Positions 41,482 to 50,925 of a stretch of DNA of 64,000 nucleotides are shown here, in pieces. The notes beneath the pieces were generated by a model, which worked only from the letters and a program-made list of their open reading frames with translations, had not been told where the DNA came from and did no database searches. The position numbers and the translations under genes were made by a program. Source of the stretch: Pseudomonadota bacterium (GTDB taxonomy: Bacteria; Pseudomonadota; Alphaproteobacteria; Rhizobiales; Beijerinckiaceae); contig JAFAEL010000095.1 of NCBI GenBank assembly GCA_023423995.1, positions 1 through 64,000 of the forward strand. The letters are read 5' to 3'. Position 1 is the first letter of the stretch, and each line of letters begins with the position of its first letter.

Positions 41482-41727
41482 ATGGCAGACGAACTGAACC
41501 TCGACGAGCCCGCCGAAGTGCGCTGGATTCGCGGCGAGAACGCCTCGGCAGACCTTTCCTGGGGCGAGGCGAACCAGTCGTTTCCGACGCTCCGCGAGGC
41601 GCTCGCCTTCGCCCGTACGGGGCTGCCGGCGGACGCGCGCGGGCCCTTCGTCACCACGGCGAGCGGACGGGTGCTGCGGGGTGACGATATCGGGGCCGCG
41701 AAGCCCGATCTCTCGCCGGGACGGTGA
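41482..41727 (+). CDS. Small acidic hypothetical protein
   Basis: An 81-residue soluble protein (DELNLDEPAEVRWIRGENAS, then SFPTLREALAFARTGLPADA and VTTASGRVLRGDDI) with AGGAGACCGGA before the ATG. No family is recognised; FPTLREALAFAR suggests one amphipathic helix between two strands. It begins 54 bases after tesA on the same strand, so it could be co-transcribed, and ends 94 bases before thpR. Confidence 0.6.
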   Translation: MADELNLDEPAEVRWIRGENASADLSWGEANQSFPTLREALAFARTGLPADARGPFVTTASGRVLRGDDIGAAKPDLSPGR

Positions 41728-41821
41728 GTTCGGGCGAAACCGCCTGTTGATCGCGCGATCCGCCGCACTTGCGGCGAGCCTTGTGCAGGCGCGAGAATCC
41801 CTGTGTCGCTGATTTGGAGGG

Positions 41822-42430
41822 ATGCCGATGCCACGCCTTTTCACCGGCCTCGAGGTCCCGCCGGAGATCGGCCAGGAACTCGCCCTCTATCGTGGCGGGC
41901 TGCCGGGCGCCCGCTGGATCGACCCGGCGAACTACCACATCACGCTGCGGTTCATCGGGGACGTCGATCACGGCGTCGCGCGCGACATCGCGTCCATGCT
42001 GGCCGAGGAACGGGTGCGGGCGCCCCTCCGGATCACCATCGACGCCCTCTCCACGTTCGGGGGCGGGCGTCCGCGGGCCCTTCTCGGGCGGGTCGCGCCG
42101 AGCCCGGAACTCGCCCGCCTCCAGGCGGATCACGAGCGGCTGATGCGGCGTGTGGGGCTCGACCCGGAGACGCGCAAATACACGCCGCATGTCACCCTGG
42201 CGCGCCTGCGCGATGTCTCGCCCGGCGACCTGGCGGCCTTCATCGCCATGCGGGGACACTTCCCGAAGCTCTCCTTCACGGCCGAACGCTGCGTCCTGTT
42301 CTCGGCGCGCGACTCCGTGGGGGGCGGCCCGTATCTCGTCGAGGCGGCCTATCCGTTCGGAGTGGTCCAGAATCCCGGGGCGCCTCGCAGCTTCCCGGAC
42401 CGGGGTGTGGCCGAGTATCGGCTCGGCTGA
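41822..42430 (+). CDS. thpR: RNA 2',3'-cyclic phosphodiesterase
   Basis: A 202-residue member of the 2H phosphoesterase superfamily (LigT/ThpR). Both catalytic motifs are present: NYHITLRFIGDVD (about residue 38) and YTPHVTLARLRD (about 120), giving the paired HxT signature. The N-terminal PRLFTGLEVPPEI is typical. The enzyme opens 2',3'-cyclic phosphates on RNA ends. The ATG at 41822 is followed by a second in-frame ATG (codon 3) that could also serve; GGAGG precedes the first. Confidence 0.93.
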   Translation: MPMPRLFTGLEVPPEIGQELALYRGGLPGARWIDPANYHITLRFIGDVDHGVARDIASMLAEERVRAPLRITIDALSTFGGGRPRALLGRVAPSPELARLQADHERLMRRVGLDPETRKYTPHVTLARLRDVSPGDLAAFIAMRGHFPKLSFTAERCVLFSARDSVGGGPYLVEAAYPFGVVQNPGAPRSFPDRGVAEYRLG

Positions 42431-42527
42431 TCGGGGCCGGGCGGGACAGATGGCGCCAATTTCGCCTGTTTTGTATTTATTAACCGTGTCCTGCCTAGCT
42501 TAACGAGACGTTGCTTCGGTACCCTCC

Positions 42528-43067
42528 ATGAATCGTTTGCCCCTGGTCCTCCCGGCGCTCGGGTTCCTGCTCGCCGCGCAGGGTCCCGCTCTCGCACAAC
42601 GCCCGGCCGCCCAGGCTCCCGGTGGCGGACAGGCCACGCTGGTCGCGACCTACAACGATTGGAGCACCTACACGGCCCAGACCGGGCGGGCGAAGATCTG
42701 CTACGCGCTGTCCCAGCCGAAGTCCCGCACGCCCGCGAACCTCAAGGACACGCCGGCCTATGTCTTCGTGTCCTTCCGGCCGGCCGAGAACGTGCGCAAC
42801 GAGGTCGCGACGGTCCTTGGGTTCAATGCTAAGGATGGCGGCGATGCCTCGGTGACCATCGGCAACGCCTCGTTCCCGCTCGTGACCAAGGCTCAGAATG
42901 CCTGGGTGAAGAACCCCGCGGAGGAGGCGCAGGTGATCGCCGCGATGTCGCGGGGACAAACCATGACGCTCTCGGTGACCTCGGCGCGCGGCAACAAGAC
43001 GGGCGACCGCTACTCGCTCGCTGGCTTCGCCCAGGCGCTGGATCGCGCCAAGAAGGAATGCCCCTGA
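42528..43067 (+). CDS. Invasion-associated locus B (IalB) family protein
   Basis: A 179-residue exported protein with a signal peptide (NRLPLVLPALGFLLAAQGPA, cleavage near ALA-QR) and the IalB core: YNDWSTYTAQTGRAKICYAL, PAYVFVSFRPAENVRNEVAT and SLAGFAQALDRAKKECP. Two cysteines (about residues 63 and 178) may form a disulfide. The family was named in Bartonella but is widespread in free-living Hyphomicrobiales, where its role, probably in the envelope, is unknown. It is a separate plus-strand gene upstream of rlmN. Confidence 0.88.
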   Translation: MNRLPLVLPALGFLLAAQGPALAQRPAAQAPGGGQATLVATYNDWSTYTAQTGRAKICYALSQPKSRTPANLKDTPAYVFVSFRPAENVRNEVATVLGFNAKDGGDASVTIGNASFPLVTKAQNAWVKNPAEEAQVIAAMSRGQTMTLSVTSARGNKTGDRYSLAGFAQALDRAKKECP

Positions 43068-43176
43068 GGCTGCGCCCCCGGGCAACCTTCGCGGAAAGGC
43101 CGCCTTCCGCCCCTCAACAAATCCGGCCTGCGATGCTATATGAGCCGCTCATCCAGGCTCATCAGGCAGGCTAACC

Positions 43177-44418
43177 ATGGCGACGGCGTCGCTCGACAAT
43201 GCCGCGCGCGCATCCGAACCCGTTCCCCCGCCCGTTCTCCAGGGCGCTCAGGCGGTCGAGAGCGCGCGGCCATCGGTCATCGGCCTGACCCGGCCGGCCC
43301 TCAAGGACAAGCTCCTCGCGATCGGCGTGCCCGAGAAGGAGGCCCGGATGCGGGTCTCCCAGATCTGGCACTGGCTCTACCATCGCGGGATCCAGGATTT
43401 CGACGAGATGACGAATGTCGGCAAGGCGCTGCGGCGCGGCCTTGCCGAGGCCTACACGCTTGACCGCCCCGAGGTGACGGCCGAGCAGATCTCCGTCGAC
43501 GGCACCCGCAAATGGCTCCTCCGGATGCCCAAAACCGGCCCGCATGATCGCGGGGCCGAGATCGAGTGCGTCTACATCCCGGACGACGACCGCGGGACGC
43601 TCTGCGTGTCGAGCCAGGTCGGCTGCACGCTCACCTGCTCCTTCTGCCACACCGGCACCCAGCGCCTCGTGCGCAATCTCTCGTCGGCCGAGATCGCCGC
43701 GCAGCTCGTCGTGGCGCGCGACCGGCTGGGCGATTTCCCGACGCTCGGCGACCGCGAGAGCGCGATGCTGCCGGATGGCGGCCGGCTGGTGACGAACATC
43801 GTCTTCATGGGAATGGGCGAGCCGCTCTACAATCTCGACAACGTGGCCGCCGCGATCGACGTGATGAGCGACGGCGAGGGGCTCACCCTCTCCCGGCGGC
43901 GCATCACGGTCTCCACCTCCGGCGTCGTGCCCGAGATGTCGGCGCTCGGCGAGCGCACGAACACGATGCTGGCCATCTCGCTCCACGCCGTCCGGGACGA
44001 CCTCCGCAACGAGCTCGTGCCGTTGAACAAGCGCTACCCGATCGCGGATCTGCTCCAGGCCTGCCGCGACTATCCTGGCCTCTCGAATGCCCGCCGCATC
44101 ACGTTCGAATACGTCATGCTGAAGGGCGTGAACGATTCCGACGCGGATGCGCGCGAGCTCGTCCGCCTGCTGCGCGGCATCCCGGCCAAGATCAACCTGA
44201 TCCCGTTCAACCCCTGGCCGGGCACCAAGTACGAGTGCTCGAGCTGGGAGCGCATCGAGCGCTTCTCCGAGATCGTGTTCCGGGCCGGCTACGCCTCCCC
44301 GGTCCGCACGCCGCGCGGCCGCGACATCCTGGCGGCCTGCGGGCAGCTGAAGAGCGAGACGGAGAAGCTCTCCGCCCGCGCCCGGCTGATGCTGGAGGAG
44401 GGGCGCGCGAGCGCCTAG
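43177..44418 (+). CDS. rlmN: 23S rRNA (adenine-2503-C2) and tRNA methyltransferase RlmN
   Basis: A 413-residue radical-SAM methyltransferase. The CxxxCxxC motif lies in [19 protein letters not shown] (about residues 150-168). [17 protein letters not shown] follows, and the catalytic C-terminal cysteine is in [11 protein letters not shown] (about 388). RlmN methylates A2503 of 23S rRNA and A37 of some tRNAs. The N-terminal accessory domain ([20 protein letters not shown]) is normal. A disordered 25-residue N-terminal extension ([16 protein letters not shown]) precedes it, as in other alphaproteobacteria. Confidence 0.96.
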   Translation: MATASLDNAARASEPVPPPVLQGAQAVESARPSVIGLTRPALKDKLLAIGVPEKEARMRVSQIWHWLYHRGIQDFDEMTNVGKALRRGLAEAYTLDRPEVTAEQISVDGTRKWLLRMPKTGPHDRGAEIECVYIPDDDRGTLCVSSQVGCTLTCSFCHTGTQRLVRNLSSAEIAAQLVVARDRLGDFPTLGDRESAMLPDGGRLVTNIVFMGMGEPLYNLDNVAAAIDVMSDGEGLTLSRRRITVSTSGVVPEMSALGERTNTMLAISLHAVRDDLRNELVPLNKRYPIADLLQACRDYPGLSNARRITFEYVMLKGVNDSDADARELVRLLRGIPAKINLIPFNPWPGTKYECSSWERIERFSEIVFRAGYASPVRTPRGRDILAACGQLKSETEKLSARARLMLEEGRASA

Positions 44419-44421
44419 CTC

Positions 44422-46032
44422 CTATTTCGCCATCGCGATCGGCGAGAAATCCTGGAACCAGTTCTGGGCCTGGACGAAGCCCTTCACCCTGGGGCTCATG
44501 GCACGCGGGTTCACGTCGTGCGTGACCATGAGGAACAGCGCGTCATCGACGTATTTCTCATGGATCTTCCGCAGGACCTCTGACTGCTCGGCCGGGTCGA
44601 AGGTGTTGCGCACCTTGTCGAACAGCGCATCCATCTCCGGGTCGCAGTAATAGCCCCAGTTCGTGCCCGCCGGCGGTCCGAGGTTGCATTGCAGGTGTCG
44701 GATGAAGCCCGTGAATGGGTCCTGGATGAAGTAGGTGTAGTTCATCCCGGTCGCGCCCTTGTTCGTCTCCGACTTGGCGCCGGCCCGCCACAGATTGATC
44801 AGCGTGTTCCAGTCCACGACCTCGAACTCGACCTTGATGCCGACATCCGCGAGGTTCTGCTGCACGAACTCGTTCATCGGCAGCGGCTGCATCTGGCCCG
44901 ATCCCGAAGGCGAGATGAGGATCTTCGTGACCAGGGGCTTGGTCGGTCCATAGCCCGCTTCCGCGAGCAGCTTCTTGGCTGCGGCCGGATCGTAGCCGAG
45001 CTTGAAGGCCGGGCTTCCGAACCATTGGTGGCCCGGCGGGAAGAAGCCTTGGGCGGGGATCATCATGCCCGACAGCAGCTCCTTCATGCCCTCGCGATCG
45101 ATCGCGAGGTTGGCCGCCTTGCGGACGCGAACGTCGTTCCAGGGAGAACCCTCGGTCCGGGAGAGGTGCCACGTCCAATTGTGTGGGTAGGCGTTCGTGA
45201 CGATCTGGAAGCCGCCCTTCCTGAGAGCCTCGACCGCATCGGGCGCCGGCGCCTCGATCCAGTCGACCTGCCCCGACATCAAGGCGGCCGTCCGGGCGTT
45301 CGGCTCCGGCAGCGGCAGGAGGACGAGTCGGTCGAGCTTCGGGATCCGCCCCTTGTCCCAGTAATCCGGGTTCGGAACGAGCTCCGCGCGCTCGCGCGGC
45401 CTGAACATGGCGAGCTTCCACGGCCCGGTGCCCGATGGCGTCTTGGCGAACTCGTCCCAGTTCCGGCCGACCTTTTCCCACTGAGCCGGGGACGAGATCA
45501 TGATCCAGGCGAGCTGGTAGGGCAGCGTCGCGTCGGGCGCCTTGGTGGTGACCTCCAGGGTCAGCTTGTCGATGGCCCGGTAGCTCGCCACGGCGGGAAT
45601 GCGGGTCCGGCCCTGCGCCGATTGCCGGCGATCGAATTGCGGCGAGTTTTCCCGGAGGAGCTTGTCGAGGTTCCAGACGATTGCGTCGGCCGTCAGCTCG
45701 GATCCGTCGTGAAAACGCACGCCATCACGCAACCCGAAGCGCCATTTCGTCTTATCGGTCGCGTCCACGGCCCAGCTCGTGGCGAGCCCGGGTGCAAGGT
45801 CGGACGGCTTCGTTGCGCTCGATAGGTCCCAGTTAACAAGCGCGTCATAGACCGTATAGCCCATGAAGCGCTGCCCCTCCCCGCCGTTATCGGTCTGCCC
45901 TGTCGTGAGCGGGATGTCGGAGGCGGTCATGGCGATCCGCAGGGTGCCCTGGGCGAGCGCGCCGGTGCTCATCCATGCGAGGCAGGCGGCCGCCGCCGCG
46001 AGCCCCAGAGACCTCGAGACAACGCGCCCCAT
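44422..46032 (-). CDS. Orphan family-5 ABC transporter substrate-binding protein
   Basis: A 536-residue periplasmic protein with a signal peptide (SLGLAAAAACLAWMSTGALA) and family-5 segments (TKWRFGLRDGVRFHDGSELT, ADAIVWNLDKLL, TGPWKLAMFRPRERAELVPN). The ATG at 46032 is preceded by GGAGGTGCACG; readings from 46485 extend into non-coding sequence. No permease or ATPase gene adjoins it, so it is an orphan receptor, perhaps supplying the transporter at 25526-30157 or another one. It is convergent with rlmN (3-base gap). Ligand unknown. Confidence 0.9.
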   Translation of the reverse strand: MGRVVSRSLGLAAAAACLAWMSTGALAQGTLRIAMTASDIPLTTGQTDNGGEGQRFMGYTVYDALVNWDLSSATKPSDLAPGLATSWAVDATDKTKWRFGLRDGVRFHDGSELTADAIVWNLDKLLRENSPQFDRRQSAQGRTRIPAVASYRAIDKLTLEVTTKAPDATLPYQLAWIMISSPAQWEKVGRNWDEFAKTPSGTGPWKLAMFRPRERAELVPNPDYWDKGRIPKLDRLVLLPLPEPNARTAALMSGQVDWIEAPAPDAVEALRKGGFQIVTNAYPHNWTWHLSRTEGSPWNDVRVRKAANLAIDREGMKELLSGMMIPAQGFFPPGHQWFGSPAFKLGYDPAAAKKLLAEAGYGPTKPLVTKILISPSGSGQMQPLPMNEFVQQNLADVGIKVEFEVVDWNTLINLWRAGAKSETNKGATGMNYTYFIQDPFTGFIRHLQCNLGPPAGTNWGYYCDPEMDALFDKVRNTFDPAEQSEVLRKIHEKYVDDALFLMVTHDVNPRAMSPRVKGFVQAQNWFQDFSPIAMAK

Positions 46033-46166
46033 CGTGCACCTCCGGCTGCCCTGAACGGGACTCCCTCGACGATGCAAGGCTCCGGCCAGCCGGTCCTCCG
46101 GCCGTCGCGTCAACGCCGGCCGGCGCGGGACTGCGGGCGGGCGGGCGTGAGAAGGCGCAATTCTTT

Positions 46167-46188
46167 GTTTCCGCGAAACGCGGGTTTC
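46167..46188. repeat. Interleaved GTTTC/GAAAC repeats upstream of the MHYT-GGDEF-EAL gene
   Basis: GTTTC-CGC-GAAAC-GCGG-GTTTC: the central GAAAC can pair with either neighbour, giving two mutually exclusive 5-base stems. It lies 38-60 bases upstream of the gene start at 46227 and may be a protein-binding site. Confidence 0.35.
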
Positions 46189-46226
46189 GAGACTGCCGTG
46201 GAATATGAAAGCGGGAGAACGGCCCC

Positions 46227-48290
46227 TTGCTGAAGATCGCGGATTGCATCGCCAAGACCCATGATCCGTCTTTGGTGGCGCTCGCCGGACTGATCTGCCT
46301 CGTTTCCGCCTGGACGACCGTGCGGCTCGTGCAGCGGATGATGGCCGAGAAGGAGCCCGGTCAGCGCATGACCTGGCTGGTGGTGGCGGCCGCCGTGTCG
46401 GGAGCCGGCGTCTGGGCGACCCATTTCGTCGCCATGCTGGCGTTCCAGCCGCATGTCGCTCTTGGCTACGAGGTCGGCACGACAATCCTGTCGTTTCTCG
46501 CGGGCGTGCTCCTCACCGCGCTCGCCCTCCTCCTGCTGATCGCCGTGCCGGGATGGTGGCTCCCGCGCCTCTTCGCCGGCGCGCTGCTGGGGATCGCCAC
46601 GGTCGTCATGCATTACACGGGCACGGCCGGGCTGCAGGTGGCGGGTGAGATCGTCTGGGACAGCCAGCTGATCCTGGCATCAGCCCTTCTGTCCATTCTG
46701 CTCGCCACGCCGGCGCTCTTCTGCTGCAGGCAGCGAAGGCAGCTGCGAAGGGTCGGGGTCGGCCTGCTGGCGCTCTCCGTGCTGGCTCTGCACTTCACCG
46801 GCATGGCGGCCATCACGCTGGTGCCCGATCCGTCGCGGGAGCTTCCGCCGGGCCTGCTCTCGGGCACTGCGCTCGGCTACGGCGTCGGCATCGTGTCGCT
46901 CATGATCCTCGGCTGCGCGATCGCGTCCTGGATCATCGAGAACCGGCTCCAGCGCGAGCATGAACGTCGGCTCAAGTTCCTGGCCCGGCACGATCCCCTC
47001 ACCTCGCTGCCCAACCGCGCGCTGTTCGAGGAGATCGTCACGCGCGAGTTGACCCGGCCCTACGGGGATGACGGGCGCGCCGCGATGCTGTGCCTCGACC
47101 TAGACGGCTTCAAGGAGGTCAACGACATCTTCGGGCACGCGGCCGGTGACGAGCTCCTGGTGGAGGTCGCCGTGCGCCTGCAGCGGCTTCTCGGCGAACG
47201 CTGCGTGGCGGCGCGCCTCGGCGGCGACGAATTCGCCATCCTGGCAACGGCCCTCGAGGGGCCGCGCTCGCCTGAAGGGGCTGCGCAGCTCGTACTCGAC
47301 ACGCTGGCGAGGCCCTTCGAGGTGGACGGCAACCAGCTCGACATCGGCTGCAGCGTCGGCATCGCGCTCTTTCCGCAGGACGGCGAGACCTATCAGGTCC
47401 TGATGTCGAAGGCCGACACGGCGCTCGGCCGCGCCAAGGCGGCCGGCAAGGGCGTGTTCCGCTTCTTCGAGCGCTCGATGGACGAGGCCCTGCGCGAGCG
47501 GCGGGACCTCGCGCGCGATCTTCGGAATGGAATCAAGACGGGCCAGCTCGCGCTCGATTACCAGCCGCAGGTCGACATCCGGTCGGGTGAGGTCAGGAGC
47601 CTGGAGGCGCTGCTGCGCTGGGAGCATCCGGAACGGGGAAATGTCCCGTGCGAGGCCTTTCTGCCCGTGGCCGAGGAGACGGGCCTCATCCTCCAGATCG
47701 GTGAATGGATGCTGCGCGAGGCCTGCCGGGAGGCGGCCGGGTGGGAGCGGCCGCTTTCGGTGGCCGTCAATCTCTCGCCGGCGCAGTTCCGCCAGACGGG
47801 CCTTGCCGACCTGATCTTCTCCATCCTGCGGGAAACTCACCTCGCTCCCGAACGGCTCGAGATCGAGATCACGGAAGGCCTGCTACTGGAGGGCTCCGGG
47901 CGAGCCCTGCAGGTGCTGGAGAGGCTGAAGGGACGCGGCGTGCGGATCGTGATGGACGATTTCGGCACCGGCCAGGGCTCGCTCTCCGCGCTCCAGCTCT
48001 TCCCCTTCGACAAGATCAAGGTCGATGCCGCCTTCACGACGCAGATCGGCCGGAACAAGCGGACGGCCGCGGTCCTCCAGGCGGTGCTCGGACTGGGCGA
48101 GAGCCTCGAAATACCGGTGATCGCCAAGGGAGTGGAAAACCCCGCCCAGCTCGCCTTCCTGCGCGAGCATCGCTGCGCTGGCGCGCAGGGTCCGCTCTGC
48201 GGGGAGGCGAGGCCGATCGCTGACTACGCGGACGCGGTCCGGGAACGCCCGACCCGGCCGGACAACGTCCACACGCTCAGGCTGGCGTAG
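46227..48290 (+). CDS. MHYT-GGDEF-EAL cyclic-di-GMP signalling membrane protein
   Basis: A 687-residue inner-membrane protein. The first 240 residues form a seven-segment MHYT sensor with THFVAMLAF, VVMHYTGTAGL and LALHFTGMAAI, proposed in the family to bind a metal that senses a diatomic gas. The GGDEF domain (HDPLTSLPNRALFEEI to about residue 415) has an intact RLGGDEFAIL active site but no RxxD inhibitory site (RCVA instead). The EAL domain keeps EALLRW, NLSPAQF, EITEG and MDDFGTG, but its fifth motif reads IAKGVEN rather than AEGVET. It could be a synthase, a hydrolase or both. The start is TTG with GGGAGA upstream. Confidence 0.92.
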   Translation: MLKIADCIAKTHDPSLVALAGLICLVSAWTTVRLVQRMMAEKEPGQRMTWLVVAAAVSGAGVWATHFVAMLAFQPHVALGYEVGTTILSFLAGVLLTALALLLLIAVPGWWLPRLFAGALLGIATVVMHYTGTAGLQVAGEIVWDSQLILASALLSILLATPALFCCRQRRQLRRVGVGLLALSVLALHFTGMAAITLVPDPSRELPPGLLSGTALGYGVGIVSLMILGCAIASWIIENRLQREHERRLKFLARHDPLTSLPNRALFEEIVTRELTRPYGDDGRAAMLCLDLDGFKEVNDIFGHAAGDELLVEVAVRLQRLLGERCVAARLGGDEFAILATALEGPRSPEGAAQLVLDTLARPFEVDGNQLDIGCSVGIALFPQDGETYQVLMSKADTALGRAKAAGKGVFRFFERSMDEALRERRDLARDLRNGIKTGQLALDYQPQVDIRSGEVRSLEALLRWEHPERGNVPCEAFLPVAEETGLILQIGEWMLREACREAAGWERPLSVAVNLSPAQFRQTGLADLIFSILRETHLAPERLEIEITEGLLLEGSGRALQVLERLKGRGVRIVMDDFGTGQGSLSALQLFPFDKIKVDAAFTTQIGRNKRTAAVLQAVLGLGESLEIPVIAKGVENPAQLAFLREHRCAGAQGPLCGEARPIADYADAVRERPTRPDNVHTLRLA

Positions 48291-48313
48291 GGCTGGGCGC
48301 GACGCCGGCGGCG

Positions 48314-48988
48314 TCAGACCCGCTGCGCGGCGCGGTTGAGGACGGTCCTGCAATAGGCCGGAGTGAGAAGCGGGTTGCGAGCCGTGCCGTGAACGGCCGA
48401 TCGGGTCGGGTCGTGCCCGTTGATGCAGGCGACGAGAACCGCCGCAAAGGAGGCGGCCGAACGCTGAGACCGGACCAGCGCAGCCGCGGCCTGCGGAGTC
48501 CCGCCCTCCTTGGGCAGTGCGGTCGGGGCGGTCTCGTTCATCAGCGCAACCAGCAGGGCGCCGTACTGGCTGAGGATGATCGAATAAGCATCCTTCCCGA
48601 TTTGCCCATTCGTGTAAGCCTGGCACGCTGCGTAGAGCCCGTCACGGAGCGCCAGCACGCCCTTCGATCTGCCGTCGAGCTTGGTGATCGCCTCCGCAAA
48701 ATTGGCGTTGGCCGTGAGGTTCTCGACCGGAGCCTGCGGTATCGCGGATTTGACGGAGAGATCGATGTCAGTCGTCGCCGCCACGGCATAGTCCGGACTG
48801 GGCTCCGTGCAGGCGACGCGCTGGACCGGCTCATCCGGCAACGCCCGGTCGCGTTCCATCACAAAGCGCAGGTTGCCGGTGGCGGCGAGCGTCGTGGCCG
48901 TTCCGAACTGAAACTGTGCGGTCCTGAAATTCGGCGTGTCGCAGCCCGCCAGCGCCAGACACATCATCCCGGTCGCGAGTGCACGCAT
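48314..48988 (-). CDS. Putative lipoprotein, unknown
   Basis: A 224-residue protein with a lipoprotein signal peptide (RALATGMMCLALAGC; the lipobox is LAGC at about residue 16), so it should be lipid-anchored in the envelope. The mature part is soluble, Ala-rich, with three further cysteines (VACTEPSP, YAACQAY, VLVACINGHD). The start at 48988 follows CAGGGGGGCTT. No family is recognised. It is convergent with the MHYT gene (23-base gap) and stands alone. Confidence 0.65.
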   Translation of the reverse strand: MRALATGMMCLALAGCDTPNFRTAQFQFGTATTLAATGNLRFVMERDRALPDEPVQRVACTEPSPDYAVAATTDIDLSVKSAIPQAPVENLTANANFAEAITKLDGRSKGVLALRDGLYAACQAYTNGQIGKDAYSIILSQYGALLVALMNETAPTALPKEGGTPQAAAALVRSQRSAASFAAVLVACINGHDPTRSAVHGTARNPLLTPAYCRTVLNRAAQRV

Positions 48989-49145
48989 GTGGAAGCCCCC
49001 CTGGCTCGCAGCCCGCCAGTTCGGCATGTGCTGCTACGGCGTGGCGAGCCCCTCGCCCAACCACAACCAGGGATCATGATGCACGACGCTTTGCCAAGAA
49101 GAAGCGCGATCTAATCGCCGAGACAAACACTCGTATAGGTTGTAT

Positions 49146-50282
49146 CTACATTACCACAGTCAGCCGCTTCGCGGCCCGGGTCAGGCCCGTATAGAGCCAG
49201 CGCGCCCGGTGCTCGCGGAAGGCGTAGCTCTCGTCGAAGAGCACCACCTCGTCCCACTGCGAGCCCTGCGCCTTGTGGACCGTGAGCACGTAGCCGTAAT
49301 CGAACTCGTCCGACTTGCGGCGGGTCGCGAAGGACAGCTCCTCCTCCCGCCCCTCGAAGAACTCGCGCGGCACGGAGACCCGGACGGAGCGCTTGGCCTC
49401 GTCCTCGGGCGAGACATCGAGCTCGACGAGGCCGCCGCGCTCGCCGCGCGCGATCTTGACGGTGAACAGGCCGCCATTCAGCAATCCCTTGGTCTTGTCG
49501 TTGCGCAGGCAGACGAGGCGCTCGCCGCCGGCCGGCATCGGGTCGCGGAAGCCCAGGAGCTGGCGAATGCGACCGTTATAACCGCGGCGGGACTTGTTGA
49601 GCCCGACCAGCACCTGGTCCGCCTTGAGGATCGCCTCGGCGTCGATGTCGCGCCGGTCGATGACGCGCGTCGTGCCCCATTCGCCGCGCTCCAGCCGCCC
49701 TCCTTCCCGGACCGCGATGGAGAGGCGGATGATCGGGTCGCCCGCGGCCTGCCGGTGCACCTCCGTCAGCATGGCGTCGGGCTCGTGCTCGGTGAAATAG
49801 CCCGCGCCCTTGACGGGCGGCAGCTGCGCCGGATCGCCCAGCACCAGGACGGGCGTGCCGAAGGATAGGAGGTCGCGCCCGAGCTCCTCGTCCACCATGG
49901 AGCACTCGTCGATGACGATGAGCTCCGCCTTGGCGGCGTCGCTCTGGCGGTTGAGCACGAAGCGGGGGCCGGTCTCGCCCGAGCCGCGCGAGCGATAGAT
50001 CAGCGAGTGGATCGTCGAGGCCTCGCCGCAGCCCTTGTCACGAAGCACCAGGGCGGCCTTGCCCGTGTAGGCGGCGAAGCAGACGTCCCCGTCCACGTTC
50101 TCCGCGATGTGACGCGCGAGCGTGGTCTTCCCTGTGCCGGCATAGCCGAACAGCCGGAAGATCGGGCGGTCGCGCGACTTCAGCCATTGCGCGACGGCCA
50201 GCATCGCGTCGTCCTGTTCAGGCGACCACTTCATGCGGGAAAGGGGGCGTTGGCTGGCCGGGGGGCCCGGCCTCTCGGGCAT
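49146..50282 (-). CDS. RecD-like ATP-dependent DNA helicase (superfamily 1B)
   Basis: A 378-residue helicase. Walker A is GYAGTGKTTLARHIAENV (about residue 46), Walker B LIVIDECSMVDEELG (about 115), motif III LVLGDPAQLPPVKGAGYF and the C-terminal motif VLTVHKAQGSQWDEVVLF with LYTGLTRA at the end. It is shorter than RecD2 and lacks its N-terminal region, matching the small AAA_30/UvrD_C_2 helicases common in alphaproteobacteria. No recB or recC is adjacent. The ATG at 50282 has AAAGGA upstream; an internal ATG at 50234 (MKWSPEQDD) is an equally good family start. Role in DNA repair is inferred. Confidence 0.88.
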   Translation of the reverse strand: MPERPGPPASQRPLSRMKWSPEQDDAMLAVAQWLKSRDRPIFRLFGYAGTGKTTLARHIAENVDGDVCFAAYTGKAALVLRDKGCGEASTIHSLIYRSRGSGETGPRFVLNRQSDAAKAELIVIDECSMVDEELGRDLLSFGTPVLVLGDPAQLPPVKGAGYFTEHEPDAMLTEVHRQAAGDPIIRLSIAVREGGRLERGEWGTTRVIDRRDIDAEAILKADQVLVGLNKSRRGYNGRIRQLLGFRDPMPAGGERLVCLRNDKTKGLLNGGLFTVKIARGERGGLVELDVSPEDEAKRSVRVSVPREFFEGREEELSFATRRKSDEFDYGYVLTVHKAQGSQWDEVVLFDESYAFREHRARWLYTGLTRAAKRLTVVM

Positions 50283-50388
50283 AGCATTACGGTCCTTTAA
50301 CCCGCCCGCGAGGGGCCGGTAAGCTCGCCTGGCCCAGCTTCGTGAGGAGTTCGGCGCGATCCATCGCCGGACATTCGAGGAAGACGAT

Positions 50389-50919
50389 ATGAAACGTTGG
50401 GTGATCGGACTGTCGGCGGTCGGCGCTCTCGCGGCTGCCGGCGCCTATGCGCAGGACCGCGCCAGCGGCCCCTTCGGGGACGGCTTTCGCGTCCATGGCC
50501 GCGTCTCGGCGGAGGACAAGGCCGCCTTTGCGGATGCCAGGATCGCGGCCCTTCATGCCGGCCTCAAGCTGAATGCCGACCAGGAGAAGCTCTGGCCTCC
50601 CGTCGAGGAAGCGATCCGCGGCCTGCAGCAGCAGCGCCGGGAAGCACGCGAAGCACGGCGGGAGCGCTTCTCCTCCATGCGGGACGGCGCCGCCCAGGAC
50701 GTGCCCGGTAGCCTGCGGGCGATCGCGGACCGGCAGGCGGCTTCCGCCGCAGCCCTCCGCAAGCTCGCCGACGCCTCCCAGCCGCTCTATGCCACGCTCG
50801 ATGAAGGCCAGAAGCGGCGCCTCACGGCCCTGTCCCGCGGCGTCGTACGCGGCATGGCCGGCCACCACCGGCATCGCGGGCATGGCCACCACGGCGAGGG
50901 TCCGATGCGCCGCGGCTGA
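50389..50919 (+). CDS. LTxxQ/Spy-CpxP family periplasmic protein
   Basis: A 176-residue exported protein with a signal peptide (KRWVIGLSAVGALAAAGAYA, cleavage before QDR). A helical domain follows, with LHAGLKLNADQEKLWPPVEE, the LTxxQ-type motif, and a second ADASQPLYATLDEGQKRRLT repeat. Relatives Spy and CpxP are periplasmic chaperones or stress sensors. The C-terminus is His-rich (GHHRHRGHGHHGEG), suggesting metal binding, which is inference. It is divergent from the helicase gene and convergent with coaA (6-base gap). Confidence 0.85.
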   Translation: MKRWVIGLSAVGALAAAGAYAQDRASGPFGDGFRVHGRVSAEDKAAFADARIAALHAGLKLNADQEKLWPPVEEAIRGLQQQRREAREARRERFSSMRDGAAQDVPGSLRAIADRQAASAAALRKLADASQPLYATLDEGQKRRLTALSRGVVRGMAGHHRHRGHGHHGEGPMRRG

Positions 50920-50925
50920 AACCGC

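Noticed and set aside
43090..43110. Stem near GCGGAAAGG/CCTTCCGC after the IalB gene as a terminator
   Set aside because: The stem needs a bulge and no T-run follows.
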